Shown one piece after another: positions 38,348 to 48,585 of a stretch of 64,000 nucleotides of DNA. A program made the position numbers and the translations under genes. Numbering within the stretch: position 1 is the first letter of the stretch; each line of letters opens with the position of its first letter. Under the pieces are notes generated by a model. It was not told where the DNA came from and did not search any database. It worked only from the letters and a program-made list of their open reading frames with translations. The DNA is from Caecitellus pseudoparvulus (Eukaryota; Bigyra: Bicosoecida), in assembly GCA_965644315.1 (NCBI GenBank), contig CBFFRQ010000018.1, positions 992,001-1,056,000 on the forward strand. Direction: 5' to 3'.

Positions 38348-38505
38348 GCCTCCCGCCCGACGATGCACATCATCACGCCAATGCCATTCTCCCCAAACCT
38401 CACAAGACACAACACCCAAGCATATCCCAACCATCAGTGTCTGCAGCCTTGGCATGTTACTGGCACAGATTATCTATCCCATCTCTTGCAGGTCTGGAGA
38501 TTACA

Positions 38506-40488
38506 ATGGCCTCAGCAGGGAAAGTGGTGCCTCGCATCACTGAACGAGTGAATGAGCTCACTTGTGAACTCGGGAATGTGGGGCCTCTTCGAGGTCTGCG
38601 ACTGCTCAGGGGCTGCGATGCGCAGCTTTTTGCGGGTGAGAGGGCTCGCAATTACCGCAGCTAGCAGCGCCGGCCATGAGAGTACATTCCCTCCCAAGCA
38701 GGGTACCAGGACTATCCAGGCATGGACGAGCATGTAGAGAACATGGTGGCTCTATCAGACGCAGTGCGTTTGGCGTTGTACCCCCCAATTGGCAGTCCAC
38801 CAGGTCTGGTCGTGCTCAGCGGCGCTGGCACGTCTGGTAGGCTGTCTGCTCTCGTGGCGAGCAGCTACAACGCTGCGGGGAGCCATGCGTTGTCTGGGGC
38901 TACCAGAGGTGACCTTGCATACTTGGTGGCTGGGGGGGCTCCCGCGCTTCTGAAGTCGCAAGAGTCTGCAGAGGATGTCTCAGCAGCTGCGGTGTCTGAC
39001 CTGCTCCTTGTCCTGTCCGGCAAAGGCCGCAGCAATGCCACTAGCCCTGCTCCAGACGTACCACAGGAAGGGTTGGCGCACTCTGGGCCAATTGTGTTTG
39101 TGGGCATCTCCTGTGGCATGTCTGCGACGTACGTTGGGGCTCAGGCAGAATTCTTGCTCCAGCACACGGCAAAGCACGTCCACCCAGTCACCGTGTGCCT
39201 GCTAGGGTTCAACCCGCCCTCTCTTGTAAAAGAAGTCCCTATTGCTGGATGGCATTCCACGTATGCAAGCGTGGTGCAGCTTGTGCAGCAAAGCCCCAGC
39301 GGCATACTGCTCACACCTGCGGTGGGGCCTGAGGCAGTGGCCGGCAGCACCCGCATGAAGGGGGGCAGCGCAACCAAGCTTGTCCTGGACACCGTTTGCT
39401 CTAGTGCACTCAGGGCCGCACTAGAGGGGCGCTCAGTACTGGAGGCAGACGTTCATCACTGCCTGGAAGCCCTGTCTACCACTGTGCAGCGCCTGTATCG
39501 GCAGGCGCACGCGCTGCTGCCGGCCGTGCAAGCTGCTGGAGCGTCGTTGTCGGCAGGTGGGCGAGTTGTGTATGTGGGGGAGGGTGTGGCAGGTGTTTTG
39601 GGCCTCATCGATGCGTCAGAGTGCCCACCAACGTTCGGGGCTCAGTTTGAGGATGTGCGTGGGTTTGTGGAGGGAGGGTACGCGGCAGCTGGCATGCCCG
39701 CTCCTTCAGGCAGCTGCATCCCCCCCACCAACACATCAGGCACCAAGGACGACGCGCCTGGTGCGGTGTTGATTTCCGAGGAGGGCTGCGTGGACTGGTC
39801 GCAGTGTGGCTTGGACCATTTCCAGAGGCATGTGGCGCCTACCCTCACCCCGGCAGACACTGTGGTTGCCCTGGGCGTGCTCGGCATCCCTGCACCTGTT
39901 CGTGCTGCACTTCAAGCGTGTGCACCAAGTGGCGCCGCCTGTCTGGAGCTGGACGTGCAGCAGCTTGTGCAGCTTGGGCATTCAGCCTGCCTGCCACTAG
40001 GCTGCGGTCCCACTCACCCGGAGGGGGAGCTGGCTCTCAAACTGGCGTGCAATGCCATCACAACTCTTGCCCACGTGCAACGTGGCGCTGTCTTTGGCAA
40101 CCGCATGATCGACGTGCGTGTAAGCAACGCCAAGCTGCTGACGCGTGCAGTGGGCATTATCGCAGAGGTCAGCCAGGTGCCTCGCGCACTTGCCGCAACC
40201 GCCTTGCTCAGGGCCATCCATGACAACGACACAGTTGTTGTGACAGACACAGCAGGGCAGCTGCCTCCAGGTGATGTTCCGCCCGTCATTGCAGCGGCGG
40301 CAGGCCAGGAGCGACTGGTGCCCACGGCGGTGGCCATGTGTGCTGCTGCGCTGCAGGCGGGCAACATGGAGCCGAGCGGCTTGCCCGCGGTTGACCGTGT
40401 GCGTGCCGCAATGCGAGCGCACAGTGCTGTGGCTGCTGCCGTGGCGGCCGTGTGTTCAACGGAGGCAGCCGCCACGGCAGCCCAATGA
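38506..40488 (+). CDS. GCKR/MurQ-like double-SIS-domain protein
   Basis: Two exons, 38506-38635 and 38702-40488, give 638 residues, close to vertebrate glucokinase regulatory protein (625). A possible non-coding upstream exon boundary (CTCTTGCAG|GTCTGG) lies just before the ATG. First SIS half: VVLSGAGTSGRLSALVASS (about residue 75), FVGISCGMSATYVGAQ, VAGSTRMKGGSATKLVLDTV. Second SIS half: VVYVGEGVAGVLGLIDASEC-PPTFG (about 330), then VFGNRMIDVRVSNAKLLTRA, both typical of bacterial MurNAc-6-phosphate etherase (MurQ). The family binds phosphosugars; GCKR inhibits glucokinase when fructose-6-phosphate is bound, while MurQ is an etherase. Which role applies here is not decidable, because the catalytic Glu of the MurQ DASE motif is present in the second half. 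The stop is only 94 bases before the next gene's ATG on the same strand. Confidence 0.85.
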
Positions 40489-40582
40489 AAGCTCCACGCC
40501 ACTTTCCAACACCACAAACAGCGGCCCCCACCATGCAATCCTCGCTTTCGTTGTACAGCCGGGATACCTTCCTTGTAGCGTC

Positions 40583-41704
40583 ATGTTCGGGTTTTTGAAC
40601 GACATCGCCTGGTGGCTGTGCCACTGGTGGCTGTACCTCGCCGGGGTGCTGTTCACGGTGTCCCTGCTCACGTACTTCGTACCGTTCCTCGTGGCAGCTG
40701 TGCTGCCCGTGGCAAACTTGAAGAAGCGGTACAACGCCAAGTGGGCCATCGTCACGGGGGGCTCGTCTGGCATTGGCTTGTCCCTGGCCACCAAGCTCGC
40801 CGAGCAGGGCTTGAACGTGATCATCGCCGCACTGGACGACGACCTGCTGCAGCCAGCCGTGGAGGGACTGCGTAGGAAGTTCAAGGACCAAGAGTTCATC
40901 AGCGTCCCAGTTAACCTTGCAAAGGACGGCTACATTGAGGACATCAAGGCCGCCATCGGGGACCGACAGGTGCAGGTGAGCAACCTCGGCGCCTCAGCGA
41001 GCACTGCTGCCACCCTTGCAGAGCGCAGCGCACCCTTCCTCTGCACAGATTGCATTTCTGAATGCAGGATACATCGCAACAGGCTTCTTTGACATGTCTC
41101 CGCTGGGTGCGTGTGGCGCCACAGCACGTGGGGTGTTGCCTGCGGAAATCGATGCCTCCGTCGCCCAAGCACAGGCCGCCAAATGGCGAACTACAACTGC
41201 AACGCCACATCTGCGATGGCCCTGGCACACTTCTTCGTGCAGCACATGAAGCAGGCGAAGCTTCCGGGGCTGATCATGTTCACATCCTCGCCCGCATCGC
41301 TCATGCCCTCGCCTTCGTGCGCACTGTACGGCAGCACCAAGGCGTTCCTGACCGAGTTCGCCATGTCCCTGGCGCCAGAGGTGGCCTCCATGAACATCGA
41401 CGTGTCTGTGATGAACCCGTCTCCCGTCGCGACGAACTTCTACAATGGCGCCCACGACATCGACATGCTGAAGTTCTTCAAGTCCACCGCCACGACGCCA
41501 GACATCATTGCTGATGCCATGTTGGCGGGTGCAGGGCGCCTTGTCGTCGTGGAGCAGGGGTACTACTCCGCCGTCGTCCGAGTGCTGCTGAAGATCGCCG
41601 ACATCGTCTTCATCGCCCAGATGACGAAGCTGTCCGCGCCCACCATGTCTGACTTCATCAACCTGCGTGCCACCCAGGAGGCCCAGGCCAAGAAGCACAA
41701 GTGA
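40583..41704 (+). CDS. Very-long-chain 3-oxoacyl-CoA reductase / 17-beta-HSD12-like SDR
   Basis: ER-membrane short-chain dehydrogenase. Three exons, 40583-40975, 41049-41106 and 41175-41704, in consistent phase give 326 residues. A hydrophobic N-terminus (WWLYLAGVLFTVSLLTYFV) is followed by the NADP-binding motif WAIVTGGSSGIGLSLATKLA, the NAG motif (IAFLNAGYIATGFFDM), an Asn-bearing NYNCNATSAMALAHFF, and the catalytic FTSSPASLM ... YGSTKAFLTEFAMSL (Ser and YxxxK). A second hydrophobic helix near the C-terminus matches the HSD12/KCR family. The best guess is the reductase step of fatty-acid elongation; a steroid role is possible in vertebrate relatives only. It follows the GCKR-like gene at 94 bases. 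Confidence 0.9.
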
Positions 41705-41758
41705 TGGCGCCCCGTACACCGGGCGAGTCGCAATGCATGAGGTGCTTCCTGCATTGCA

Positions 41759-44700
41759 TCACTTGCGTGGCTTTGCCTTGGGAACAGCGCGGCTGGGCGA
41801 CCCGCCAGCCAGTGGCTCCAGCTGCGAGCGTCGCCCCCTCACAACGCTGGTCGTGCTGCCCAGCCGAGCGGCACGAGTGGCTTGCCTGCCGTGCAAGGAG
41901 TCCTGCTGCAGCTTGGCCTTCAAAGCAGCGTACTCAGTCTTGTGGATACCCATGACTTGGCGCAGGGCGGGGTTGTCCGTCAGTCGGTACGAGGGGCAAC
42001 CCTGCAGTTTGCCTCGACTGCGGGCTTCCTCCAACGACACTGCCTCGAATGTGGCCCGCCTGCCCGACCGACTGCGCTTGGAGTCAACCCCCACTTCACT
42101 GCCTGTCAGGCGACTGTACTGCGGAATGCAGTATCGCCCGCAGGTGGCCCAATGCACCACGTCAGGGATCGCTACAGAGAAAAGGGACAGCGTCCACCCT
42201 GCCAGGAGCAGGAAAAACAGGAGAATGTGCCCTGACGTGTGCACGGCAAAAAAGCGCCCGATGGTTGAGGAAAAGGACTGCGCTGACTGAATAATGTTCT
42301 GGCCGACGCGCCCCCCCGCTTGCTGGCTGGATGTCAGGATGTCCCCTGAGGAGTACATGTACAGGGTCATGACGATGTGCAGCAAGAGCACCCACCACAG
42401 CCCCCCCGAGGCAGCGTAGTTAACATGTGCGTCGTACAGTGGAGGCAAGGTGTGCAGGCGCAGCAGGGCGTACTTGTCCACCCAGTACGTGATGAGGATG
42501 GTGACGGCAGCAAGGGGCAGCAGCAGTGGGATGCCTGCAGAAAAGGCTGTGCCAAAGACGAGGATGCTCACGACACGCGCATGTTTCTCAGCGAGAGGGA
42601 AGGGTGTTCCCGTCACCTGTGCGTTCAAGCCGGCTTGCGTCACTGCAGGGGAAAAGGCAGTCTGCCACTTCTTCCACAAGACTTGCACCCCCGGCAGTGT
42701 CTGGGATGTCGCCACGTAAAGGGTGAGCAGGAAGATCGTCGTGCTGCCGACGTTGGCGTACCATTCCGGAGGGTAGTCCCATGGCGCGTTGGAGCCCAGC
42801 ACCAGCAGGGAGCCATCAATGGTGGCATCTGAGGCGATGTCTTCAGTGGTGACCAGGACGTTCCCTGCGCCAGCTCGGACGCGCTCCGTGTCCACGCCCC
42901 ACAGATCCAGGACGCGCCACCAGTTGGCATTCACGATGATGTTCATGAGCAAGACATTCAACACTACCCGCGCCGTGAGACGGTAGTAGTATGAGATGTC
43001 TTCCGCAACGCGTGTGCGGTGCTTCTCGAAGGGCAACAAGCGGCGAGTGATGAAGGTGATGGCTTCGTTCATGCCCAGCACGAGGAGTGCCACGAGGATG
43101 GTGACGACAATGCCACCTGCGCGCTCCTGGCGCCACGCCTCACAGACAGGCTCAACCCAAGCCTCATCCACGCCCAGGCGGCCGCAGTCGCACCCCATGC
43201 GGACAGCGCTGCTGCTGTTGCTGAGGGTCACGGTTGCGACAGGTCCGCACGTGGCATCCGGCATGATGCGCGCCCCCACCCTGTTCAGCGTTGAGCTGAT
43301 TTGGGCTTGCCGAGCAGCGTACCACAACAGACACGATACAACGAGGATGGCAAGACTCGGCAGGGCAGTTAACCACTTGCGGCTGTACACTTGCCAGTCG
43401 CTGAAGCCATAGTTCTGCCAGACGATGGAGGAGGGACGAGGCGCCTGCACGGCGGCACCGCGGATCACTCCCCGCAGGCGCAGGAAGTTGTGGCCCTGCC
43501 CTGAGCAGCACATGGCAAGGAGCGGGTTGGAAGGAAATAAGTTGATGGCCGTGCGCACGGCGGAGGTGTGCTTGAAGGACACCATGGCGCTGACCGCCCG
43601 CTGGCTCGTCGCGCTGGGGGCGCTGCTGGGGTTGCCAAGTGGCGCAGCACCGCCGAGGGGTGACACCGCCAATGGGGAGACAGTGCTCACGCCGGTACTT
43701 CCCGCACCACCAGGCACATCCTCTTGTGCCTTCTGACTGGCTGGGCACAGTTTCTGCAGGCTGTCTGCCAGCACATCTCGGGTGGGCGCGTCTTCGTCCT
43801 CCACGCCCGTCAGGATGCGGATGCGGCGGCGCCGCAACTCGTCCATCTCGCGCTCCAACTCCTGCTCCCTGGACGTCGCAGCTTGCAGCAGTGTGTTCAC
43901 CTGGCGCATGTCAAGCTCCAGCGTGTACGGGTCCGCAGGTGGCAGCGAGCCGCCGGCTCGCATGGCGCCAGCTGCGGCCATGGAGGGCACCGCGACCGCT
44001 GCGTGGGCTGGGGGCTCCTGGGTGTCGGCGCTGGCCGCTGCAGGGGGCGGATCTGGGCGCTTGCCGAAGCCCAGTAGCCCCCCGGGCGCCAGGGACTTGC
44101 GCACGCGGCGCACCGCTCGTGCCACAGCTCCTCCCACGCCACCCCCCTTCCCACGAGCGCTTGGAGGTGGTGCCGGCTTTGACATGCCCATGGACTGGGG
44201 TGATCGGGGTGCACTTCCATGTGCGCCTGGTCGGGGTGGAGGCGCAGGTTTGCTGCCCTTGGCTGCCACCACAGGTCGCGCAGTGGGAAGCATGCTTGGC
44301 CTAGCTCGCCGCAGGGGGTTTGCCTTCACTTGGGGTGCTGGCGGCGCGCCAGCCAACGGCATGGTATCCAAGCCTTGCCGAGCACCAGAGGCCGCGGCAG
44401 CTGTCGCGCTGCGCCGTCGAGGGCTGCCGCCCGAGGTGTCCTCATCGGAGCCGCCCCCAGCCGAGGTGCTGGCCTGCCCGCTGGTGGCAGTGGCATCGTC
44501 CGTGGCGGACGTGCTCTCGTCGTCGCTGCTGCCACCTTCCTCACTATCTTCCTCCAGGATGGCTGATATGCTGGACATGGCAGCTAGGCCCAGTCCTGCA
44601 GCCGGGTCGTGTCCACCTGCCGCCGCCCCGCTACAACGCTGGGCGGACAGCAACGGCAGCTCTGGCTTGGGGAAGCGCGCCATGGCTGCCTTGGCTGTGG

Positions 44701-46364
44701 ATGCATGCTCAACACCGTCCGCATCTGTGAAAGCTGACACCAGCTTGGTGCTCTTCACCCCCTGCACCTTCAGTCGGTGCCCGAGTGCCAGCACTGTGCG
44801 CCGTTCGGTGCGCACAGCTGCCAGCTCCTTGCGGATGCGTTGGCGCTCCTGCAGCATGTGCAAGGCAGTGTGGATGTTCTCCATGACCACCACGTCCAGC
44901 ACACTCTCCCCCGTCACGCGCTCCATCCACTGCTTGATTTCCTCTTCCCCCACGTCAGCAGGCACCTGCTGCAGCTCCACAGAGAAGCGGTCGACTGACA
45001 GGGACGTGCGGTCAATGCGCCGACGCATGGTTTCCTCACTGCTTTGCAGCCACAACGTGGACAGCATGAACACCAAGCACGCAATGAAGTCCAGCAGGCC
45101 GTACGCAAGGGACAGGCGCTGGCGTGTCACATTGGTGCCGTCCGACAGCACCAGGTCCACCTGGGAGGAGTTGGTGGACTGACCAAGGCCACCCAGCGTC
45201 GTGCGCCACAGGCCCAGGTCAGACATGGGAGAGGCGAAGATGCGCCTGTCAGCGTAGGCTGGGTAGGACGCGGTGACGTTGAGGATGAGGGAGGGAAAGG
45301 CGGCCACCGACATGGCGACGAGGGTCCACCCCACCCACTTGAGGAATCGGAAGTACAGGGCGACACCCACGCCGAACTTGTCGAATTCGCTGCGGTCGGC
45401 TTCACAGAAAGGGTTGATCCAGTCCCAACCGCGCCGGCAGTGACGGCCAGTCGCAGAGCTCCTCACGGGCACCTTCACCTTCACCCCTGTCATGGGGTGA
45501 ACGCGGCGGGGTTCGATGGCAGAGGCGTACCGCGCAGCAACATCATTGCGAGGGGGCTCGTAATCGTACGCGAGCGCCACCACCCGTTCCTGCTCCACGG
45601 CATGCTGTGCGGCCTTGTCACCCGACGCGGCGCCGTCAGCGCCAGGCGCAGGAGAGGCAGCCTTGCCATCGTCACTGAAGTCGATGTGTTTGAGCAACTG
45701 AGTGAGCAAGGCATGCGGCCGCTGTGAACCCAGTGTCTCCGCAAAGCTTTCGATGTTGGGGTCTTTCCAGCCCTGCGCAGGTTCCAAGCGCAGGAGGTGA
45801 AGTGTTGCCTGGCCTCATCGCAGCGACCACGCCAATACTCACAAACGTTGTGCTCTTGCGGGGCGCTTTCGGCTTGCGCTTAGGAAGGCGCACAGTGGTG
45901 GACTTGCTTTCATCCTTTGTGCTTGTCGCAACAAGGGGGCTAAGCGGCACTTGGCTCTTGGCGGCCACCACGCGCATCTGGCGGTCACTGCGCGACTGCC
46001 CCGCGCCCTGCGTTGGCCCGGATGTGGGCAGCAGTGCCGAGGACATGCTGCGCAGGGCGCCCTTCGTGCGCAGGCCATGCGACTTCCCCGAGACAACAGG
46101 CTTCGAAGAATCCTTGGCATCTGCCGCAGCTGCAGCTGCCGGCCCCAGCGCACCGGCGACCGGGCGCCTGGATGTGGATGTGCTGAGTGTGCGCCCTGAC
46201 GGCGACGGTCGGGCAGGCGCAGGTGGCTTCACCCCACCCCCGACGACTTTCACCGTCTGCACTTTGTGCTTCGCAGCCACAGGCCCCAGATCAGGGGCTG
46301 TGGTGGACCTCACTCTGGGCGGCCGCGGGCGAGCCTTCCCGCTCTTTGGGACTTGCTGAGACAT
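41759..46364 (-). CDS. OSCA/TMC-like multi-pass membrane protein (putative mechanosensitive channel family)
   Basis: Two exons, 46364-45843 and 45772-41759, across a 70-base GTGAGT...GCGCAG intron, give about 1,511 residues; the ATG lies in exon 1 and exon 2 has none near its start. Exon 1 encodes a basic, Pro/Ser/Lys-rich disordered N-terminus. Then INPFCEADRSEFDKFGVGVA, a first pair of TM helices (LYFRFLKWVGWTLVAMSVAA, LLDFIACLVFMLSTLWLQ), a cytosolic alpha/beta module (SVDRFSVELQQVPADVGEEE), a long Ser/Gly/Pro-rich insert of about 250 residues, a coiled coil, and some eight further TM helices (ILVVSCLLWYAA, VVTILVALLVLGMNEAITF, ARVVLNVLLMNIIVNANWW, VTILITYWVDKYALLRL). This layout resembles the DUF221/OSCA, anoctamin and TMC superfamily; family assignment within it is tentative. 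The stop faces the SDR stop at 54 bases. Confidence 0.75.
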
Positions 46365-46721
46365 GTTGCTGCGCAGGCCAGCCAGCCGTCACGAAGCAAC
46401 TGGAAGAGAGCAGTGCAGACACCCCGCAGTGCAAGGAAAACGAACTATACTGGGACACACCGTGGGCTGTGCTCAAGTCGCTCGTCGGCAGCCTGCGCGC
46501 GCAAGGTGCACTCCCGCAGGCAATGTCGCGGCGGCCAGCCAGCACCACCAAGCTTCGGAAGGGTTGCGAGCACCCAGCTTCTCATCGGCAACAGGGGACG
46601 GAGACCTACTAGCGAAATGTGCTGGCTGCCGCCTTGTGTGTTTTGCTGAGCGCTCCTGGCAGCCGTCTCGCGGGGTGCCTGGAATACCCCCCTGCAAAGG
46701 CTGCATTGGCTTGTGAATCTG
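46365..46721. other. Intergenic, PGS1 3' end to OSCA-like gene promoter
   Basis: About 360 bases between two minus-strand genes. Open frames on both strands are short and uninformative. It should hold the OSCA-like gene promoter and the PGS1 polyadenylation site; neither is obvious. Confidence 0.45.
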
Positions 46722-48392
46722 CTAGAAGCCAGGGCGAAGCAGGCGCCAGCCCCCATGCACCCAGAAGCCAGAGGGCCAGTTCCAACCGCCCTGAATAACC
46801 CGATCCGGAGCAGCCAGAGTCTCTAGTGTCGCATCCTGCACGCCCTCTCCCTGGAACAAGCCTGCTCGCTCGCCTTCAACTGCCTGCGCCAAGCCAGCGT
46901 GGCCTGTCACGATACCCAGGCCCAGCTCCAGGTCTCGCTGCACGCTGCGCACGCCGTAGTTGGGGCTCCCGACAGCCGTGAGGCACACTTCATGCCCCGC
47001 CTTGGCCCCTGCATGTGCCAGGTTCACTGCCGCTGACGCAGTGTTTGTCGGCGCCGCCGCCGGGATGCTGCCCGGCCCAGCTCGCGCCCACAAGCCCTTG
47101 GCGTGAAAGGTCCAGCCAGCACGCGCATACTCCCGTGCATGGACGTCGTCCCTGCCAGCTCCAGCAGCAGCTGTCAGGAACTCCCTCAGGAACTCAGTGT
47201 AGGCTTGGGGAATGGCGCCTGCTGGGCCAGCGGCGCCAGTGAAGCCGTTTGCCACGGGCGCTGCCGTGAGCACTGTGGCGGGGCCTGGGCGCGCCAGCAG
47301 CGCCTTCTGGTACGAAGGGGTGAGGTTGAAGTACCCCGTGGACACGTGGAGCGGCAGGGAGGGGAAGCCCTGTGACAGCAGCGCATGTGTCACGGCTTCG
47401 TCCGCACGTACCCCAACGCTGGCGAGCTGCAGCGTGGGGAAAACAACAGCAGAGTCTGAGAGGCTGTCCACAGGTGGGGGCGGAGGCAATGCTTCCATGG
47501 AGGCCTGCAGGGTGTCTGCCAACGCCCGGCGCTGGGAGGGGCGTGCCAGGGGGTGTGCCGCCTGCCGCAGCGCCGCCACCGCATCCCCGCCAGCGCCCCC
47601 CACCCGCAGGCGCACGCTGTGCTGCGCCACGCCCTCCAGGAGCTCAGCCACCCAATCTGCGAAGCTGGGCGCGTCTTCGAACACCCAGTACCGATCGGCA
47701 CGGTCTGTAAAGTAGTCGTTGGACAAGTTGGCGCCCGACACGACGACGGTGTTGTCGAAGACGTAGGCTTTCATGTGCTGCACGCCAATGGTCTCGCGCC
47801 ACTTGCTGCCCAGGTATCGAAAGGGCGCCTCTGACAGCTTGGGGTGCGAGAAGAAAGCTGCTTGCACGCGGGAGGGGGCGGTGGAGGCCAAGCTGTGCAT
47901 GTGCACCGCGGCTGGCACCTCGCCGCGGCAGCCACGGGAGTGGTCGAACAGGGTCAAGACGTCAAGTGCGGGGCTGCTGGCGACAGCGTCACCCAAGGCA
48001 GAAAGCAGGGTGGCTTCCTTGCCTTGGCAGCCAAGATACAAGGCTGCGAGGCGCACTCGGCTGCGAGCGCCTTTAGCCAGCTGCACCAGTGTGTCGTGGA
48101 AGGCTTGAGGGGAGTCCAGAACACGAATGGATGAGGCGGGAAGGCGGAAGCCCCCTTGAGGAGCCCACGTTGACATGGTGCGGCCAGCCAGAGCACGTGT
48201 GTGCTGGCGCACAGCAGCGACGAGGGCCATCGGCAGCCAGAGAGTACAGGTTAGGAAGCGGAAATTGTGCAGTGCTCGCCTGCACTGCGAGGCGCCCAGT
48301 AGAAAACGAAAAACTAGCCCCCGACTGCAGCTTCGATGCATGCGAGGAGCAATGAACGCGCCGGCCAGGGCGGCTTGCAGTGCTGTGCTCAT
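46722..48392 (-). CDS. PGS1: Phosphatidylglycerophosphate synthase (PLD-type, mitochondrial)
   Basis: Transfers a phosphatidyl group from CDP-diacylglycerol to glycerol-3-phosphate, the committed step of cardiolipin synthesis, in mitochondria. The frame is open further upstream, but ATG 48392 gives 556 residues, the same as human PGS1, and a mitochondrial-type presequence (MSTALQAALAGAFIAPRMHR, basic and without acidic residues). Two HKD phospholipase-D motifs: HMKAYVFDNTVVVSGANLS followed by DYFTDRADRYWVF (about residue 204), and WTFHAKGLW ... VGSPNYGVRSVQRDLELG (about 430 onward), both with the PGS1 signature context. It is single-exon. The start is 193 bases from the divergent pseudokinase gene. 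Confidence 0.94.
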   Translation of the reverse strand: MSTALQAALAGAFIAPRMHRSCSRGLVFRFLLGASQCRRALHNFRFLTCTLWLPMALVAAVRQHTRALAGRTMSTWAPQGGFRLPASSIRVLDSPQAFHDTLVQLAKGARSRVRLAALYLGCQGKEATLLSALGDAVASSPALDVLTLFDHSRGCRGEVPAAVHMHSLASTAPSRVQAAFFSHPKLSEAPFRYLGSKWRETIGVQHMKAYVFDNTVVVSGANLSNDYFTDRADRYWVFEDAPSFADWVAELLEGVAQHSVRLRVGGAGGDAVAALRQAAHPLARPSQRRALADTLQASMEALPPPPPVDSLSDSAVVFPTLQLASVGVRADEAVTHALLSQGFPSLPLHVSTGYFNLTPSYQKALLARPGPATVLTAAPVANGFTGAAGPAGAIPQAYTEFLREFLTAAAGAGRDDVHAREYARAGWTFHAKGLWARAGPGSIPAAAPTNTASAAVNLAHAGAKAGHEVCLTAVGSPNYGVRSVQRDLELGLGIVTGHAGLAQAVEGERAGLFQGEGVQDATLETLAAPDRVIQGGWNWPSGFWVHGGWRLLRPGF

Positions 48393-48585
48393 TCGTTTGT
48401 GTCCCGCCTGGTCCCGTGTTTGTTTCCGAGACGCCGCCGACCCCGGCGAGCGGAGAGTCTGGCTGCTCTCTGCGGCGCTGGGCGCGAAGCAGGGCGTGTA
48501 TACCGACACAGGCCTGTGCGACCTGTGCTGATTCTGCAGACCACCACCTTGTGGCCAGGGCGCTTCTCTGCCGCCAGGCTGAGGC

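Noticed and set aside
43782-45182. 466-codon open frame on the plus strand
   Set aside because: Antisense to the OSCA-like gene; composition mirrors that gene's disordered insert and no domain is visible.
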